DNA of 9,758 bases from the NCBI GenBank assembly GCA_016292705.1, contig JAEDHZ010000042.1, positions 1-9,758 on the forward strand, given 5' to 3'. The translations under genes and the position numbers were made by a program. Source of the stretch: Clostridiaceae bacterium (GTDB lineage: Bacteria; Bacillota; Clostridia; Oscillospirales; Acutalibacteraceae). This document shows, piece after piece, positions 1 to 7,114 of this stretch. A model generated the notes under the pieces. The model saw only the letters and a program-made list of their open reading frames with translations, did no database searches and had not been told where the DNA came from. How positions within the stretch are numbered: the stretch's first letter is position 1; each line of letters begins with the position of its first letter.

Positions 1-1
1 G

Positions 2-607
2 CAGAAGCGCCTTGAGGGTGAAGAACTTCCCGAACCTGCGCTTTGCGATGAAGCTTTGTTCAGAATTATCAGAAAAGCGTGTGCCTATAAGGTTGAGGAT
101 CGCTATCTTTCTCCGAAGCAGATGCTTGCCGACCTCAAAAACGCGCTTGAAAAAAAGCCGTTTGAGGAAACCGTTTATGAGGATGTCTACTCGGTGTCGA
201 GCAAGAATGACGAGGACGATTTTTCTCAAGCCAAGGCTGATTATCAGGAAAATGTGCAGCAGGCCGAACAGCCGGAAAAACCGAAAAAGGCTGTTTTCCT
301 GCGTGAGGATATTCAGATACCGGATATCTCTCCCATTGATTATGCAGACGGAGAGGTCAAGCCCCGCAAGAAAAAGCCGAGTAATTTTGAAGCTTTGCCG
401 GCTGTCCGGAAAAAGAAACCTGCCGATGTCACTTCTGTCCGGAAGTTGATAATTCTTGCCGCTGTTGCGTTGCTGCTGCTTATTTTGTTCATTGCCTCCG
501 TTGCGCTGAAAATGAATGGCGACAGCTCGGTAACATTTTCTCAGGCAATGAGCGATGTGTCAAATACTCTGATGATTAACGGAGGTTGTTTGTTCTATGG
601 CATCTGA
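2..607 (+). CDS. Ser/Thr protein kinase, C-terminal part (5' truncated)
   Basis: The frame is open at the window start; 201 residues are visible before a TGA. Visible residues about 1-50 match the end of a Hanks-type kinase domain: a Gly-Glu-Glu-Leu-Pro-Glu-Pro stretch, then IIRKACAYKVEDRY with the conserved Arg of subdomain XI, then a final helix ending in ADLKNALE. An acidic, Ser/Tyr-containing linker (about 55-85) follows, then a basic stretch with RKKKP and RKKKP-like repeats. One strongly hydrophobic helix lies at about 149-170 (LIILAAVALLLLILFIASVA), and about 31 residues follow it, predicted to lie outside the cell. No PASTA repeats are present, unlike PrkC/PknB. The catalytic lobe is outside the window, so activity cannot be judged. 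The end of the gene overlaps the next start by 11 bases, which suggests cotranscription and translational coupling with the ATPase operon. Any role in regulating the ATPase is inference only. Confidence 0.85.
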   Translation, partial: QKRLEGEELPEPALCDEALFRIIRKACAYKVEDRYLSPKQMLADLKNALEKKPFEETVYEDVYSVSSKNDEDDFSQAKADYQENVQQAEQPEKPKKAVFLREDIQIPDISPIDYADGEVKPRKKKPSNFEALPAVRKKKPADVTSVRKLIILAAVALLLLILFIASVALKMNGDSSVTFSQAMSDVSNTLMINGGCLFYGI

Positions 608-911
608 AATGATATCGGAAATCCTGAAAGCCGAGGCCGCCGCAAGGAAAAGCGAAGCCGCCGTCATAAAAGAGGCTGAGGAAATTATCGAATACGCAAA
701 CAGTCAGGCGGACTCACTGTATTCTGCTGCGCTTGAGACTGCAAAAAGCGAGGCTGCGCTCCTTGTTTCTGAGGCGGAGCTTACGGCGCAGGGAATAATC
801 AAGCAGGCGGAGCGCCTTGCCGACCTGCGTGAAAAAAAGGTGATTTCCGAAATAGAAAAAGAATATGACAAGGCCATTGACCTTGTTTTGAAAAATATCC
901 GCGAAAACTGA
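597..911 (+). CDS. ntpF: V/A-type ATPase small peripheral-stalk subunit (G/H family)
   Basis: This 104-residue protein is Ala/Glu/Lys-rich and almost entirely helical, with no predicted membrane segment. Residues about 5-80 look like a continuous coiled coil (for example KAEAAARKSEAAVIKEAEE), ending in a charged helix. Size, composition and position ahead of subunit I match the small stalk protein called NtpF in E. hirae, AhaH in Methanosarcina and G in Thermus. It pairs with subunit E to form the stalks that hold the A3B3 head still against rotation. The ATG at 597 is preceded by GGAGG at 581-585 with an 11-base gap, inside the end of the kinase gene. Low-complexity coiled coils are weak evidence alone, so the assignment rests on size plus operon position. 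The symbol follows E. hirae usage; other schemes call it G or H. Confidence 0.85.
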   Translation: MASEMISEILKAEAAARKSEAAVIKEAEEIIEYANSQADSLYSAALETAKSEAALLVSEAELTAQGIIKQAERLADLREKKVISEIEKEYDKAIDLVLKNIREN

Positions 912-930
912 AAAATAAGAAGCATTTCAA

Positions 931-948
931 AGGAGGTGTTTCGTTTTG
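931..948 (+). promoter_or_regulatory. Ribosome binding site and TTG start of subunit I
   Basis: AGGAGG at 931-936 lies nine bases before TTG at 946. No ATG or GTG in this frame lies nearby, and translation from the TTG gives MAKIKLVRFE, which fits the usual N-terminus of the I/a family. A consensus Shine-Dalgarno is therefore paired with a weak start codon. Confidence 0.8.
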
Positions 949-2934
949 GCGAAAATAAAGCTTGTTCGCTTTGAAATTGCCGCAATCCTTGAGGACAGCC
1001 GAAAGCTGATTGATTTTCTCCGGCAATGCGGCACGACCGAGCTTTCAACCGTCCCGGCCACAGACGGTCTGCTGTCCTATCAGACAGACTCGCTTTGTGA
1101 GAGCTTTGAACGCAAGAGCGAAAAGGCGGCGAAATGCGCCGAAGCCCTGGAAAAGTATTGTTCAATCAAAAAGTCTTTCCTTTCCTCATTTAACGATTGC
1201 ACGGAAATTGAGCTTCAGGAATACCGAAGTGTGTGTGATTCTGCTGACGAGCTGATGCAAAGGTGCGATGAAATTACACACCTATGCGAAAAAATCAGCT
1301 TTGAAAACGGCGAAATTGCAAGGCAGCAAACGCTTATTGATTATTATAAGCCGTGGGAAAAGCTTGATATTCCGATGAGTTGCGTGCGTACGCAGACCTC
1401 CGGTGTCTTTATCGGGTATTTCAAAGAGGAACTTTCAAAGAACGAAATTATCGCAAGGCTCGCTGCCTCTGCTCCGGAAATTGACGGGGTTGCGGTGGAT
1501 TTGGTAAGCAGTGATAAGTCACAGACCTGCGTTGTTGTTTTCTGCTTCCATGAGGACAGTGCGGCGGTTGAATCCGCACTGAGGGAGAACGGCTTCATAA
1601 AACCCGACAACCCGGCAAAAACCCTGCCGAAAGCGGCAATTGAAAAAAGCGAAAAGACGATTGAAGAGTGCAAGGAGAACATTTCAAAGTTTTCACTCGA
1701 AATTGCATCGTTTGCTTCGGATTATAACAGAATCCGCTTGCTTTCCGAGTATTACTCAAACCAGGCGGAAAAATACCGGACAGTTTCAAAGGCTGCAACG
1801 AGTGAACGGGCAATCTGCCTTTTGGGCTATGTTCCTGAAAGGGACAGTGAACAGCTCAAGTTTGAAATTGAGCGTCGCTTCACGGCGCAGATGGAAATCT
1901 CCGAGCCGGATTACGAGAATGATGATGTTCCGGTTTTGCTTGAGAACCGTTCATTTGCGGCGGGTGTTGAAAGCATCAGCAATATGTATTCGCCCCCGTC
2001 TAACGACGATGTTGACCCGAATCCCGTGATGTCGTTTTTCTATTATGCGCTTTTCGGTCTGATGCTTTCGGATGCAGGCTACGGACTTCTGATGGTCATT
2101 GTTGCCCTTGTTGCAAAATTCAAACTGAAGTTTTCCGGCGAAAAAGCAAAGACCGTGAGTTTCATCCTCGGGTGCGGAATTTCAACAATGTTCTGGGGTG
2201 CTCTTTTCGGCGGCTGGTTTGGCGATCTGATACCGACAATTTGCACTCACTTTTTAGGAATGGAAAAAGGCCCTGACCTTGCAATCTGGTTTACGCCGGT
2301 TGAAAACAGCATGAAGCTTCTGATGTTTTCGTTTGCTTTCGGCCTCGCTCATCTTTATGCAGGCCTTGCAATCCGCTTCTATATGCTTGCAAAAAAGAAG
2401 CAATGGCTTGCAGCGTTCTGTGATGTTGTTCCTGTTTCAATTTTTGTTGCCGGCTTTGCAGCGTTCGGTTCAAGCCTCCTTGTTGAGGTTTCGCCCACTG
2501 TTAAAGGCATTGGAACAAAGCTGCTGCTTGTTGGCGCAATTCTGATTGTTCTGACCTGCGGCCGCAGTTCAAAGAACATTATCGGAAAACTCGGAGGAGG
2601 CCTTTACGGACTGTATAACACAGCAACGGGCTATCTCGGAGATATACTTTCATATTCAAGACTACTCGCCCTCGGCCTTGTCACCGGCGTTATTGCAAAT
2701 GTTGTCAATATGCTTGCGGCGATGTTCTCAAATGTTTTGTTGTTCATTTTGGTTTTCCTTGCAGGTCACACGGTCAATATTGCCGTAAACCTCATCGGAA
2801 CCTATGTTCATACCAGCCGACTTCAATATGTTGAGTTCTTCTCAAAATTCTATGAGGGCGGCGGACGGAGCTTCACTCCGTTCAAACTTAATCTGAAACA
2901 CTTTAAAATCAAGGAGGATACAATCAATGATTAA
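946..2934 (+). CDS. ntpI: V-type ATP synthase subunit I (membrane stator, a-subunit)
   Basis: This 662-residue protein has the usual length and two-part layout of the family. Residues 1 to about 350 form a soluble arm with coiled-coil stretches near 50-140 and 230-290. Residues about 360-620 hold seven or eight membrane helices, starting at FFYYALFGLMLSDAGYG. It anchors the peripheral stalks and provides the two ion half-channels next to the K ring. The essential stator arginine is present as R572 in DILSYSRLLALGL, and the second conserved Arg as R625 in YVHTSRLQYVEFF; these correspond to R573 and R629 of E. hirae NtpI. The start is TTG at 946 behind AGGAGG. The stop overlaps the start of subunit K by eight bases, so the strong site for K lies inside this gene. 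Nothing in it looks broken. Confidence 0.97.
   Translation: MAKIKLVRFEIAAILEDSRKLIDFLRQCGTTELSTVPATDGLLSYQTDSLCESFERKSEKAAKCAEALEKYCSIKKSFLSSFNDCTEIELQEYRSVCDSADELMQRCDEITHLCEKISFENGEIARQQTLIDYYKPWEKLDIPMSCVRTQTSGVFIGYFKEELSKNEIIARLAASAPEIDGVAVDLVSSDKSQTCVVVFCFHEDSAAVESALRENGFIKPDNPAKTLPKAAIEKSEKTIEECKENISKFSLEIASFASDYNRIRLLSEYYSNQAEKYRTVSKAATSERAICLLGYVPERDSEQLKFEIERRFTAQMEISEPDYENDDVPVLLENRSFAAGVESISNMYSPPSNDDVDPNPVMSFFYYALFGLMLSDAGYGLLMVIVALVAKFKLKFSGEKAKTVSFILGCGISTMFWGALFGGWFGDLIPTICTHFLGMEKGPDLAIWFTPVENSMKLLMFSFAFGLAHLYAGLAIRFYMLAKKKQWLAAFCDVVPVSIFVAGFAAFGSSLLVEVSPTVKGIGTKLLLVGAILIVLTCGRSSKNIIGKLGGGLYGLYNTATGYLGDILSYSRLLALGLVTGVIANVVNMLAAMFSNVLLFILVFLAGHTVNIAVNLIGTYVHTSRLQYVEFFSKFYEGGGRSFTPFKLNLKHFKIKEDTIND
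1557..1581. repeat. 8-bp inverted repeat inside ntpI
   Basis: CAGTGCGG (1557-1564) and CCGCACTG (1574-1581) are perfect reverse complements around a nine-base loop, within the soluble arm of subunit I. There is no T-tract, so it is not a terminator. One such repeat in about 10 kb is expected by chance, and no function is claimed. Confidence 0.4.
2911..2929 (+). promoter_or_regulatory. Strong ribosome binding site for subunit K
   Basis: AAGGAGG at 2911-2917 lies nine bases before the ATG at 2927, within the last codons of ntpI. Consensus SD, good spacing and an ATG predict efficient initiation, which fits the many copies of K needed per enzyme. Confidence 0.75.
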
Positions 2935-3406
2935 TTTAGGTTTGGCACTTGCAATTCTGGGAGCGGCTGCGGCCGTAATTCTTGCCGGCTGCGGCTCGGC
3001 AAAGGGCGTTGGTCTTGCCGGTCAGTCGGCGGCAGGTCTTCTTTCTGAAGATCCGTCAATGTTCGGTAAGGTTCTCATTCTTCAGCTTCTTCCCGGCACA
3101 CAGGGACTTTACGGTTTCCTTATTGCAATTCTCGTTCTGGTCAATGTCGGTGTTCTCGGCGGAGCTCCGAAGGATCTTTCCTGGCAGCAGGGAATGTACT
3201 ATCTTGTTTCCTGCCTCCCGATTGCTTTTGCAGGATTCATTTCCGCAATCCACCAGGGCAAGGTTGCTGCAGCAGGCGTAAGCCTCATTGCCAAAAAGCC
3301 TGACCAGGTCGGTAAGGCAATCACAATGGCATCTCTTGTTGAGTTTTATGCAATTCTTCCGTTCCTTATCTCACTTCTTGCGGTTCTCAGCGTCAGTGTC
3401 GGCTGA
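2927..3406 (+). CDS. ntpK: V-type ATP synthase subunit K (rotor-ring proteolipid)
   Basis: This 159-residue protein has four membrane helices arranged as two hairpins, the duplicated V-type form rather than the two-helix F-type c subunit. Many copies form the rotating membrane ring. The ion-binding carboxylate is E139 in ASLVEFYAIL. Residues equivalent to the other Na+ ligands of E. hirae NtpK are all present: L55, T58 and Q59 in LLPGTQGLYGF, Q110 in HQGKVAAAG, and Y62, which bonds to the Glu. The first hairpin lacks a carboxylate at the matching place, so one ion site per four-helix protomer is expected. The first helix begins at once and has no separate cleavable signal. It overlaps ntpI by eight bases and has the best-formed ribosome binding site of the operon. 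The family call is secure; Na+ specificity is inferred from the ligand set. Confidence 0.97.
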   Translation: MINLGLALAILGAAAAVILAGCGSAKGVGLAGQSAAGLLSEDPSMFGKVLILQLLPGTQGLYGFLIAILVLVNVGVLGGAPKDLSWQQGMYYLVSCLPIAFAGFISAIHQGKVAAAGVSLIAKKPDQVGKAITMASLVEFYAILPFLISLLAVLSVSVG

Positions 3407-3431
3407 GGAAATCCGCTTTAATTACCCCAAA

Positions 3432-3448
3432 AAGGAGTGATATTTTTG
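3432..3448 (+). promoter_or_regulatory. Ribosome binding site deciding the TTG start of subunit E
   Basis: AAGGAG at 3432-3437 lies eight bases before TTG at 3446. An in-frame GTG at 3437-3439 overlaps the SD itself and would have no site upstream. The TTG gives MTGIEKIVEKI, which fits the family's usual N-terminus, so it is preferred. Confidence 0.8.
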
Positions 3449-4039
3449 ACCGGAATTGAAAAGATTGTTGAAAAAATCCGGCAGGAAAGCCTTGAAAAAT
3501 GCAATGCAATCATTGCTGAGGCAAAGGATAACGGAAACGAAATTGTTCTTGCCTCAAAAATGAAAGCGGCAAAGGAAGCTGAAATAATAATAGAAAACGG
3601 CAAAAAGGAAGCTGCACGCAAGGAAGCTTCGGCAAAGTCTGCGGCGGAAACCATTTCCAAAACCCGCTATCTTGAAGTTAAGAATGCCATTGTCAATGAT
3701 ATTATTGCCGCCGCTTATGAAAGAATTGAAAACCTTGAGCCTGCGCAGTATTTTGAGCTGTTGCTTGCCCTTTGCGAAAAGAATGTTGAAAGCGGCGAGG
3801 GTGTGATGTATCTTTCAAAGCGGGACCTTGAACGGGTGCCGGAGAATTTTGAGGAATCCGTTAATTCTCTTGTCTATGAAAAAGGCGCAGTCCGCCTTTC
3901 AAAAAAGCCGATGGAAATTGAAAACGGCTTTGTCCTCGTCTATGGCGACATGGAGGTCAACTGTACATTGCGTGCGATCTTTGACGAAAAGCATGACCTT
4001 TTGCGTGACGCTCTTTGCAAAGAGTTATTTACGGATTGA
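3446..4039 (+). CDS. ntpE: V-type ATP synthase subunit E (peripheral stalk)
   Basis: From TTG at 3446 the product is 197 residues, close to the family norm. Residues 1 to about 85 are a long Lys/Glu/Ala-rich coiled coil starting MTGIEKIVEKIRQESLEKCN; the rest is the globular domain that docks on the head. The family signature near the C-terminus is clear: NGFVLVYGDMEVNCTLRAIF, followed by a final helix ending KELF. With the small G/H subunit it forms the peripheral stalks joining the A3B3 head to subunit I. It follows ntpK after a 39-base gap that shows no convincing hairpin. The start was chosen over an in-frame GTG at 3437 because that codon lies in the ribosome binding site. Confidence 0.95.
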   Translation: MTGIEKIVEKIRQESLEKCNAIIAEAKDNGNEIVLASKMKAAKEAEIIIENGKKEAARKEASAKSAAETISKTRYLEVKNAIVNDIIAAAYERIENLEPAQYFELLLALCEKNVESGEGVMYLSKRDLERVPENFEESVNSLVYEKGAVRLSKKPMEIENGFVLVYGDMEVNCTLRAIFDEKHDLLRDALCKELFTD

Positions 4040-4053
4040 GCGGAGGCGAAAAG

Positions 4054-5025
4054 ATGAAAGACACCGATTACGCTTACGCCGTTGCAAGAATCCGGGCGAA
4101 TGAAAGATATCTGCTTTCAAAAAGCGATATCGAACGCCTCATCTGCGCAAAAAAGCTTTCCGAGGCTTTGGGCGTGCTCAAGGAGCACGGCTGGAGTGTC
4201 TCGGGGGAAAAGAACGAAATTGAAAACGCAATCCTGAACCAGCAAAAGGCACTCTGGAATCTTCTCTGTGAGTGTGTTCCAGAAAAGGACAGCCTTTCCG
4301 TTCTCTGCGTTCAGAATGACTTTTTCAATCTCAAAGCGGTGCTCAAGTGCATGATTACGGGAAAGGATGCGTCTGCATTTTTTGTTTATCCGACAACGCT
4401 CGACCTTGAGCTTCTTGTTTCCGCTTTTAAGATGCACAACTTTGAGCTTCTTTCAGGCAGTATCCGTGAAACTGCCGAGGAAGCGTATAACACAGCCTGT
4501 CGGACGGAGAACGGACAGAGTGCCGATATAATAATAGATAAGGCTGCACTGAAAATCTTCCTTTCCCTTTCAAGGGAAAGTGACTGCGAGCTTTTGCGCC
4601 AGGCTGCCGAGTATATCACCGCCTGCGCCGACATCAAAATTGCTTACCGCGCCGCCAAAACGCAAAAGAGCCTCTCTTTTATTCAGAGTGCGCTTTCGGG
4701 CGAGTCGGATCTCGACTTTGAAGCCCTTTCAAAATCAGCGGCAAAGGGAACGGCAGCCCTTTCGGAGTTTTTGAAAAAGACTTCTTATTCAAAGGAAAGC
4801 GCTTTGCTTGAAAAAAGCTCTGCTGCCTTTGAAAAGGGCGTTGACGACCGTGTTATCGAGCTTATGAAAAAGGCGAAGTATGTTTTCTTCGGTTTTGAGC
4901 CCGTTGCGGCATATTACTATGCAAAAACTGCTGAGCTCAAAACTGTCCGTGCCGTGCTTTTTGCAAAGCAGGCAGGCATCGGTGAGGAAGCAATCAGGGA
5001 AAGGGTGAGGGAGCTTTATGTATAA
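4054..5025 (+). CDS. ntpC: V-type ATP synthase subunit C (d/AC39 type)
   Basis: This 323-residue soluble, mostly helical protein belongs to the C/AC39 family. It is the funnel-like piece sitting on the K ring that lets the D-F shaft turn the ring. Family landmarks are the N-terminal DYAYAVARIRANE, NDFFNLKAVLK (88-98), and the C-terminal PVAAYYYAKTAELKTVR followed by RERVRELYV. Length is close to the usual 320-335. The ATG at 4054 is chosen because GGAGG at 4042-4046 precedes it at the right distance and the product then begins like its relatives. A longer reading from TTG at 4015 would overlap ntpE and add 13 atypical residues. It begins 14 bases after ntpE and overlaps the next gene by eight bases. 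Confidence 0.95.
   Translation: MKDTDYAYAVARIRANERYLLSKSDIERLICAKKLSEALGVLKEHGWSVSGEKNEIENAILNQQKALWNLLCECVPEKDSLSVLCVQNDFFNLKAVLKCMITGKDASAFFVYPTTLDLELLVSAFKMHNFELLSGSIRETAEEAYNTACRTENGQSADIIIDKAALKIFLSLSRESDCELLRQAAEYITACADIKIAYRAAKTQKSLSFIQSALSGESDLDFEALSKSAAKGTAALSEFLKKTSYSKESALLEKSSAAFEKGVDDRVIELMKKAKYVFFGFEPVAAYYYAKTAELKTVRAVLFAKQAGIGEEAIRERVRELYV
4561..4580. repeat. 9-bp inverted repeat inside ntpC
   Basis: CTTTCCCTT (4561-4569) and AAGGGAAAG (4572-4580) are perfect reverse complements separated by two bases; as RNA this would be an 8-bp stem with a TTCA loop. It encodes LSLSRES within subunit C. A 15-base core (4562-4576) recurs at 9741-9755 in ylmH. No T-tract follows. It is probably chance combined with codon choice. 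Confidence 0.4.
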
Positions 5026-5326
5026 GATTGCCGCAGTCGGCGACAGGGACAGCGTTCTCGGTTTTGCTTCCATCGGTCTTGATGTTTTTCTGCCGGAGGA
5101 TTCAAAGGACGCTCTGCACCTCATTAAGCATCTTAGCGAGGAGGGCTATGCGGTGATTTTTCTGACCGAAGCTCTTGCTTGTGAACTTTCGGGGGAGCTT
5201 GAAAAATTCCATTCTTCGCCCCTCCCGTCAATAACGCTCATTCCGGGCGCACGGGGAAACACCGGCGAGGGAATGAAGCAAATCAGCCGCTTTGTTGAAC
5301 AGGCGGTCGGAAGCGATATATTGTAG
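5018..5326 (+). CDS. ntpG: V-type ATP synthase subunit F (central shaft)
   Basis: This 102-residue soluble alpha/beta protein is the usual size for subunit F. It begins MYKIAAVGDRDSVLGFASIG, the hallmark N-terminus of the family, and carries SITLIPGARG at 71-80 before a C-terminal helix. It binds subunit D to form the central rotor shaft and can modulate ATP hydrolysis in related enzymes. The ATG overlaps the end of ntpC by eight bases, with GAGG at 5007-5010 seven bases before it. In E. hirae this F-type subunit is called NtpG, which explains the symbol; other schemes use ntpF or atpF. Confidence 0.95.
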   Translation: MYKIAAVGDRDSVLGFASIGLDVFLPEDSKDALHLIKHLSEEGYAVIFLTEALACELSGELEKFHSSPLPSITLIPGARGNTGEGMKQISRFVEQAVGSDIL

Positions 5327-5344
5327 GAAGCAAGGTGATTAGCT

Positions 5345-7114
5345 ATGAATAAAGGAACAATCACAAAAATTTCAGGACCTCTTGTTGTTGCCTCGGGAAT
5401 GAGGGAGGCCAATATGTTTGACGTTGTCCGTGTAAGCCGTGAAAGGCTCATAGGCGAAATCATTGAAATGCACGGAGACCGTGCTTCAATTCAGGTCTAT
5501 GAGGAAACGAGCGGACTGCGCACCGGTGAGGAAGTTGAATCAACGGGCGAACCCATGAGCGTTGAGCTCGGACCCGGTCTCATCGGCTCAATTTTCGACG
5601 GTATTCAAAGACCGCTTGAGGAAATCATGAAGGTTGCCGGTTCAAACCTCACAAGAGGAATTGAGGTTCCTGCGCTCAACCGGCAAAAGGAGTGGAAGTT
5701 TACTCCGGCGGTCAAAAAGGGCGACAAGGTCGTTGGCGGCGATGTTCTCGGATCGGTTCAGGAAACAGAAATTGTCCTTCATAAGATCATGCTGCCAGTG
5801 GATCTGAAGGGCACTGTCAAGGAGATTTCCGAGGGTATGTGTACCGTTGAGGACGCTGTTGCAATTGTTGAGGACGAAAGGGGTGAGCTTCATCCCGTAA
5901 CACTCATGCAGAAATGGCCTGTCCGTAAGGAGAGACCATATAAAAGAAAGCTTGCGCCCAAGGCACCGCTTGTAACCGGTCAGCGTGTTGTTGATGCGCT
6001 TTTCCCGATTGCAAAGGGCGGCGTTGCAGCTATTCCCGGCCCGTTCGGAAGCGGAAAAACCGTAACTCAGCATCAGCTCGCAAAGTGGGCGGAGGCGGAC
6101 ATAGTTGTCTATATCGGCTGCGGCGAACGCGGCAACGAAATGACCGATGTTCTCAACGAATTCCCGGAGCTTATCGACCCCCACACCGGAAAGTCGCTTA
6201 TGGAGCGTACCGTTCTCATTGCGAACACCTCGGATATGCCTGTTGCCGCACGAGAGGCTTCAATCTATACCGGAATAACAATTGCGGAGTACTTCCGTGA
6301 CATGGGCTACAGCGTTGCCCTCATGGCAGACTCAACCTCCCGTTGGGCGGAGGCTCTTCGTGAAATGAGCGGAAGACTTGAGGAAATGCCCGGTGAAGAG
6401 GGTTATCCTGCCTACCTTGGTTCACGACTTGCGCAATTCTATGAAAGAGCCGGTCTTGTTGTTCCCTGCGGAAGCGATGAAAGAGTCGGTGCACTTTCCG
6501 TTATCGGTGCTGTTTCACCGGCTGGTGGTGACATTTCAGAGCCTGTTACTCAAGCAACACTGCGAATTGTCAAGGTCTTCTGGGGTCTTGATTCCGCTCT
6601 TGCATATAAGCGCCACTTCCCGGCAATCAACTGGCTGACGAGCTATTCGCTTTATGCCGACTCGCTCGGAAAATGGTTCAATGAAAATGTCAGCTCCGAC
6701 TGGACTTCGCTTCGCCTTGAGATTATGCGCCTGCTTTCAAAGGAAGCTGAACTTGAGGAAATTGTGAAGCTTGTCGGAATGGACGCCCTTTCTCCGGGTG
6801 ACAGACTGACAATGGAGGCTGCACGATCCGTCCGTGAGGACTTTTTGCATCAGCTTGCTTTCCATGAGGTTGACACCTATTCCTCGCTCAGAAAGCAGCT
6901 TCTGATGATGCGCCTTGTGATGGCGTTTTATGAAAAATCACTTGCCGCTCTTTCGGACGGGGGCGATGTTCAGAAAATTGTTTCAATGCCTGTCCGTGAG
7001 CGGATCGGAAGATTCAAGTATATTGAAGAAAGCGACATTGAAAAAGAGTATAACGAAGTGCTCGAAGAGCTTGAAAAGTCGCTTGAACAGGCCAAGGAAG
7101 GAGATGACGACTGA
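5345..7114 (+). CDS. ntpA: V-type ATP synthase catalytic subunit A
   Basis: This 589-residue catalytic subunit is full length (E. hirae NtpA is about 593). Three A subunits alternate with three B subunits in the head and hydrolyse or make ATP. An N-terminal beta-barrel (1 to about 75) starts with GTITKISGPLVVA. The extra bulge region typical of A subunits (about 115-190) is present. The P-loop is GPFGSGKT at 232-239 with K238. The catalytic Glu and the neighbouring Arg are E261 and R262 in CGERGNEMTDV. ADSTSRWAEALRE (328-340) is the conserved Walker B region, and a helical C-terminal domain follows. All catalytic residues are intact. The ATG at 5345 follows AAGGTGA at 5332-5338. The TGA overlaps the ATG of ntpB by one base, a usual arrangement for equal synthesis of A and B. 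Confidence 0.99.
   Translation: MNKGTITKISGPLVVASGMREANMFDVVRVSRERLIGEIIEMHGDRASIQVYEETSGLRTGEEVESTGEPMSVELGPGLIGSIFDGIQRPLEEIMKVAGSNLTRGIEVPALNRQKEWKFTPAVKKGDKVVGGDVLGSVQETEIVLHKIMLPVDLKGTVKEISEGMCTVEDAVAIVEDERGELHPVTLMQKWPVRKERPYKRKLAPKAPLVTGQRVVDALFPIAKGGVAAIPGPFGSGKTVTQHQLAKWAEADIVVYIGCGERGNEMTDVLNEFPELIDPHTGKSLMERTVLIANTSDMPVAAREASIYTGITIAEYFRDMGYSVALMADSTSRWAEALREMSGRLEEMPGEEGYPAYLGSRLAQFYERAGLVVPCGSDERVGALSVIGAVSPAGGDISEPVTQATLRIVKVFWGLDSALAYKRHFPAINWLTSYSLYADSLGKWFNENVSSDWTSLRLEIMRLLSKEAELEEIVKLVGMDALSPGDRLTMEAARSVREDFLHQLAFHEVDTYSSLRKQLLMMRLVMAFYEKSLAALSDGGDVQKIVSMPVRERIGRFKYIEESDIEKEYNEVLEELEKSLEQAKEGDDD

Noticed and set aside
704..1165. Antisense open frame of 153 codons across the ntpF-ntpI junction
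   Set aside because: It covers the strong ribosome binding site and start of ntpI on the other strand, and its product has no recognisable features.
3407..3436. Possible attenuator or processing hairpin between ntpK and ntpE
   Set aside because: Only two or three base pairs (GGA/TCC) can form around a tiny loop, with no T-tract. I see no credible structure.
4015..4053. Upstream TTG start for subunit C
   Set aside because: It would overlap ntpE and add 13 atypical residues. The ATG at 4054 has GGAGG at a proper distance and gives the usual N-terminus.
4173..4189. Perfect 7-bp inverted repeat CGTGCTC/GAGCACG with a three-base loop in ntpC
   Set aside because: Short stems like this are expected several times in 10 kb of coding sequence, and there is no supporting context.
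5642..6184. Antisense open frame of 180 codons inside ntpA
   Set aside because: It is opposite the conserved catalytic domain of subunit A, and its product resembles no protein family I know.
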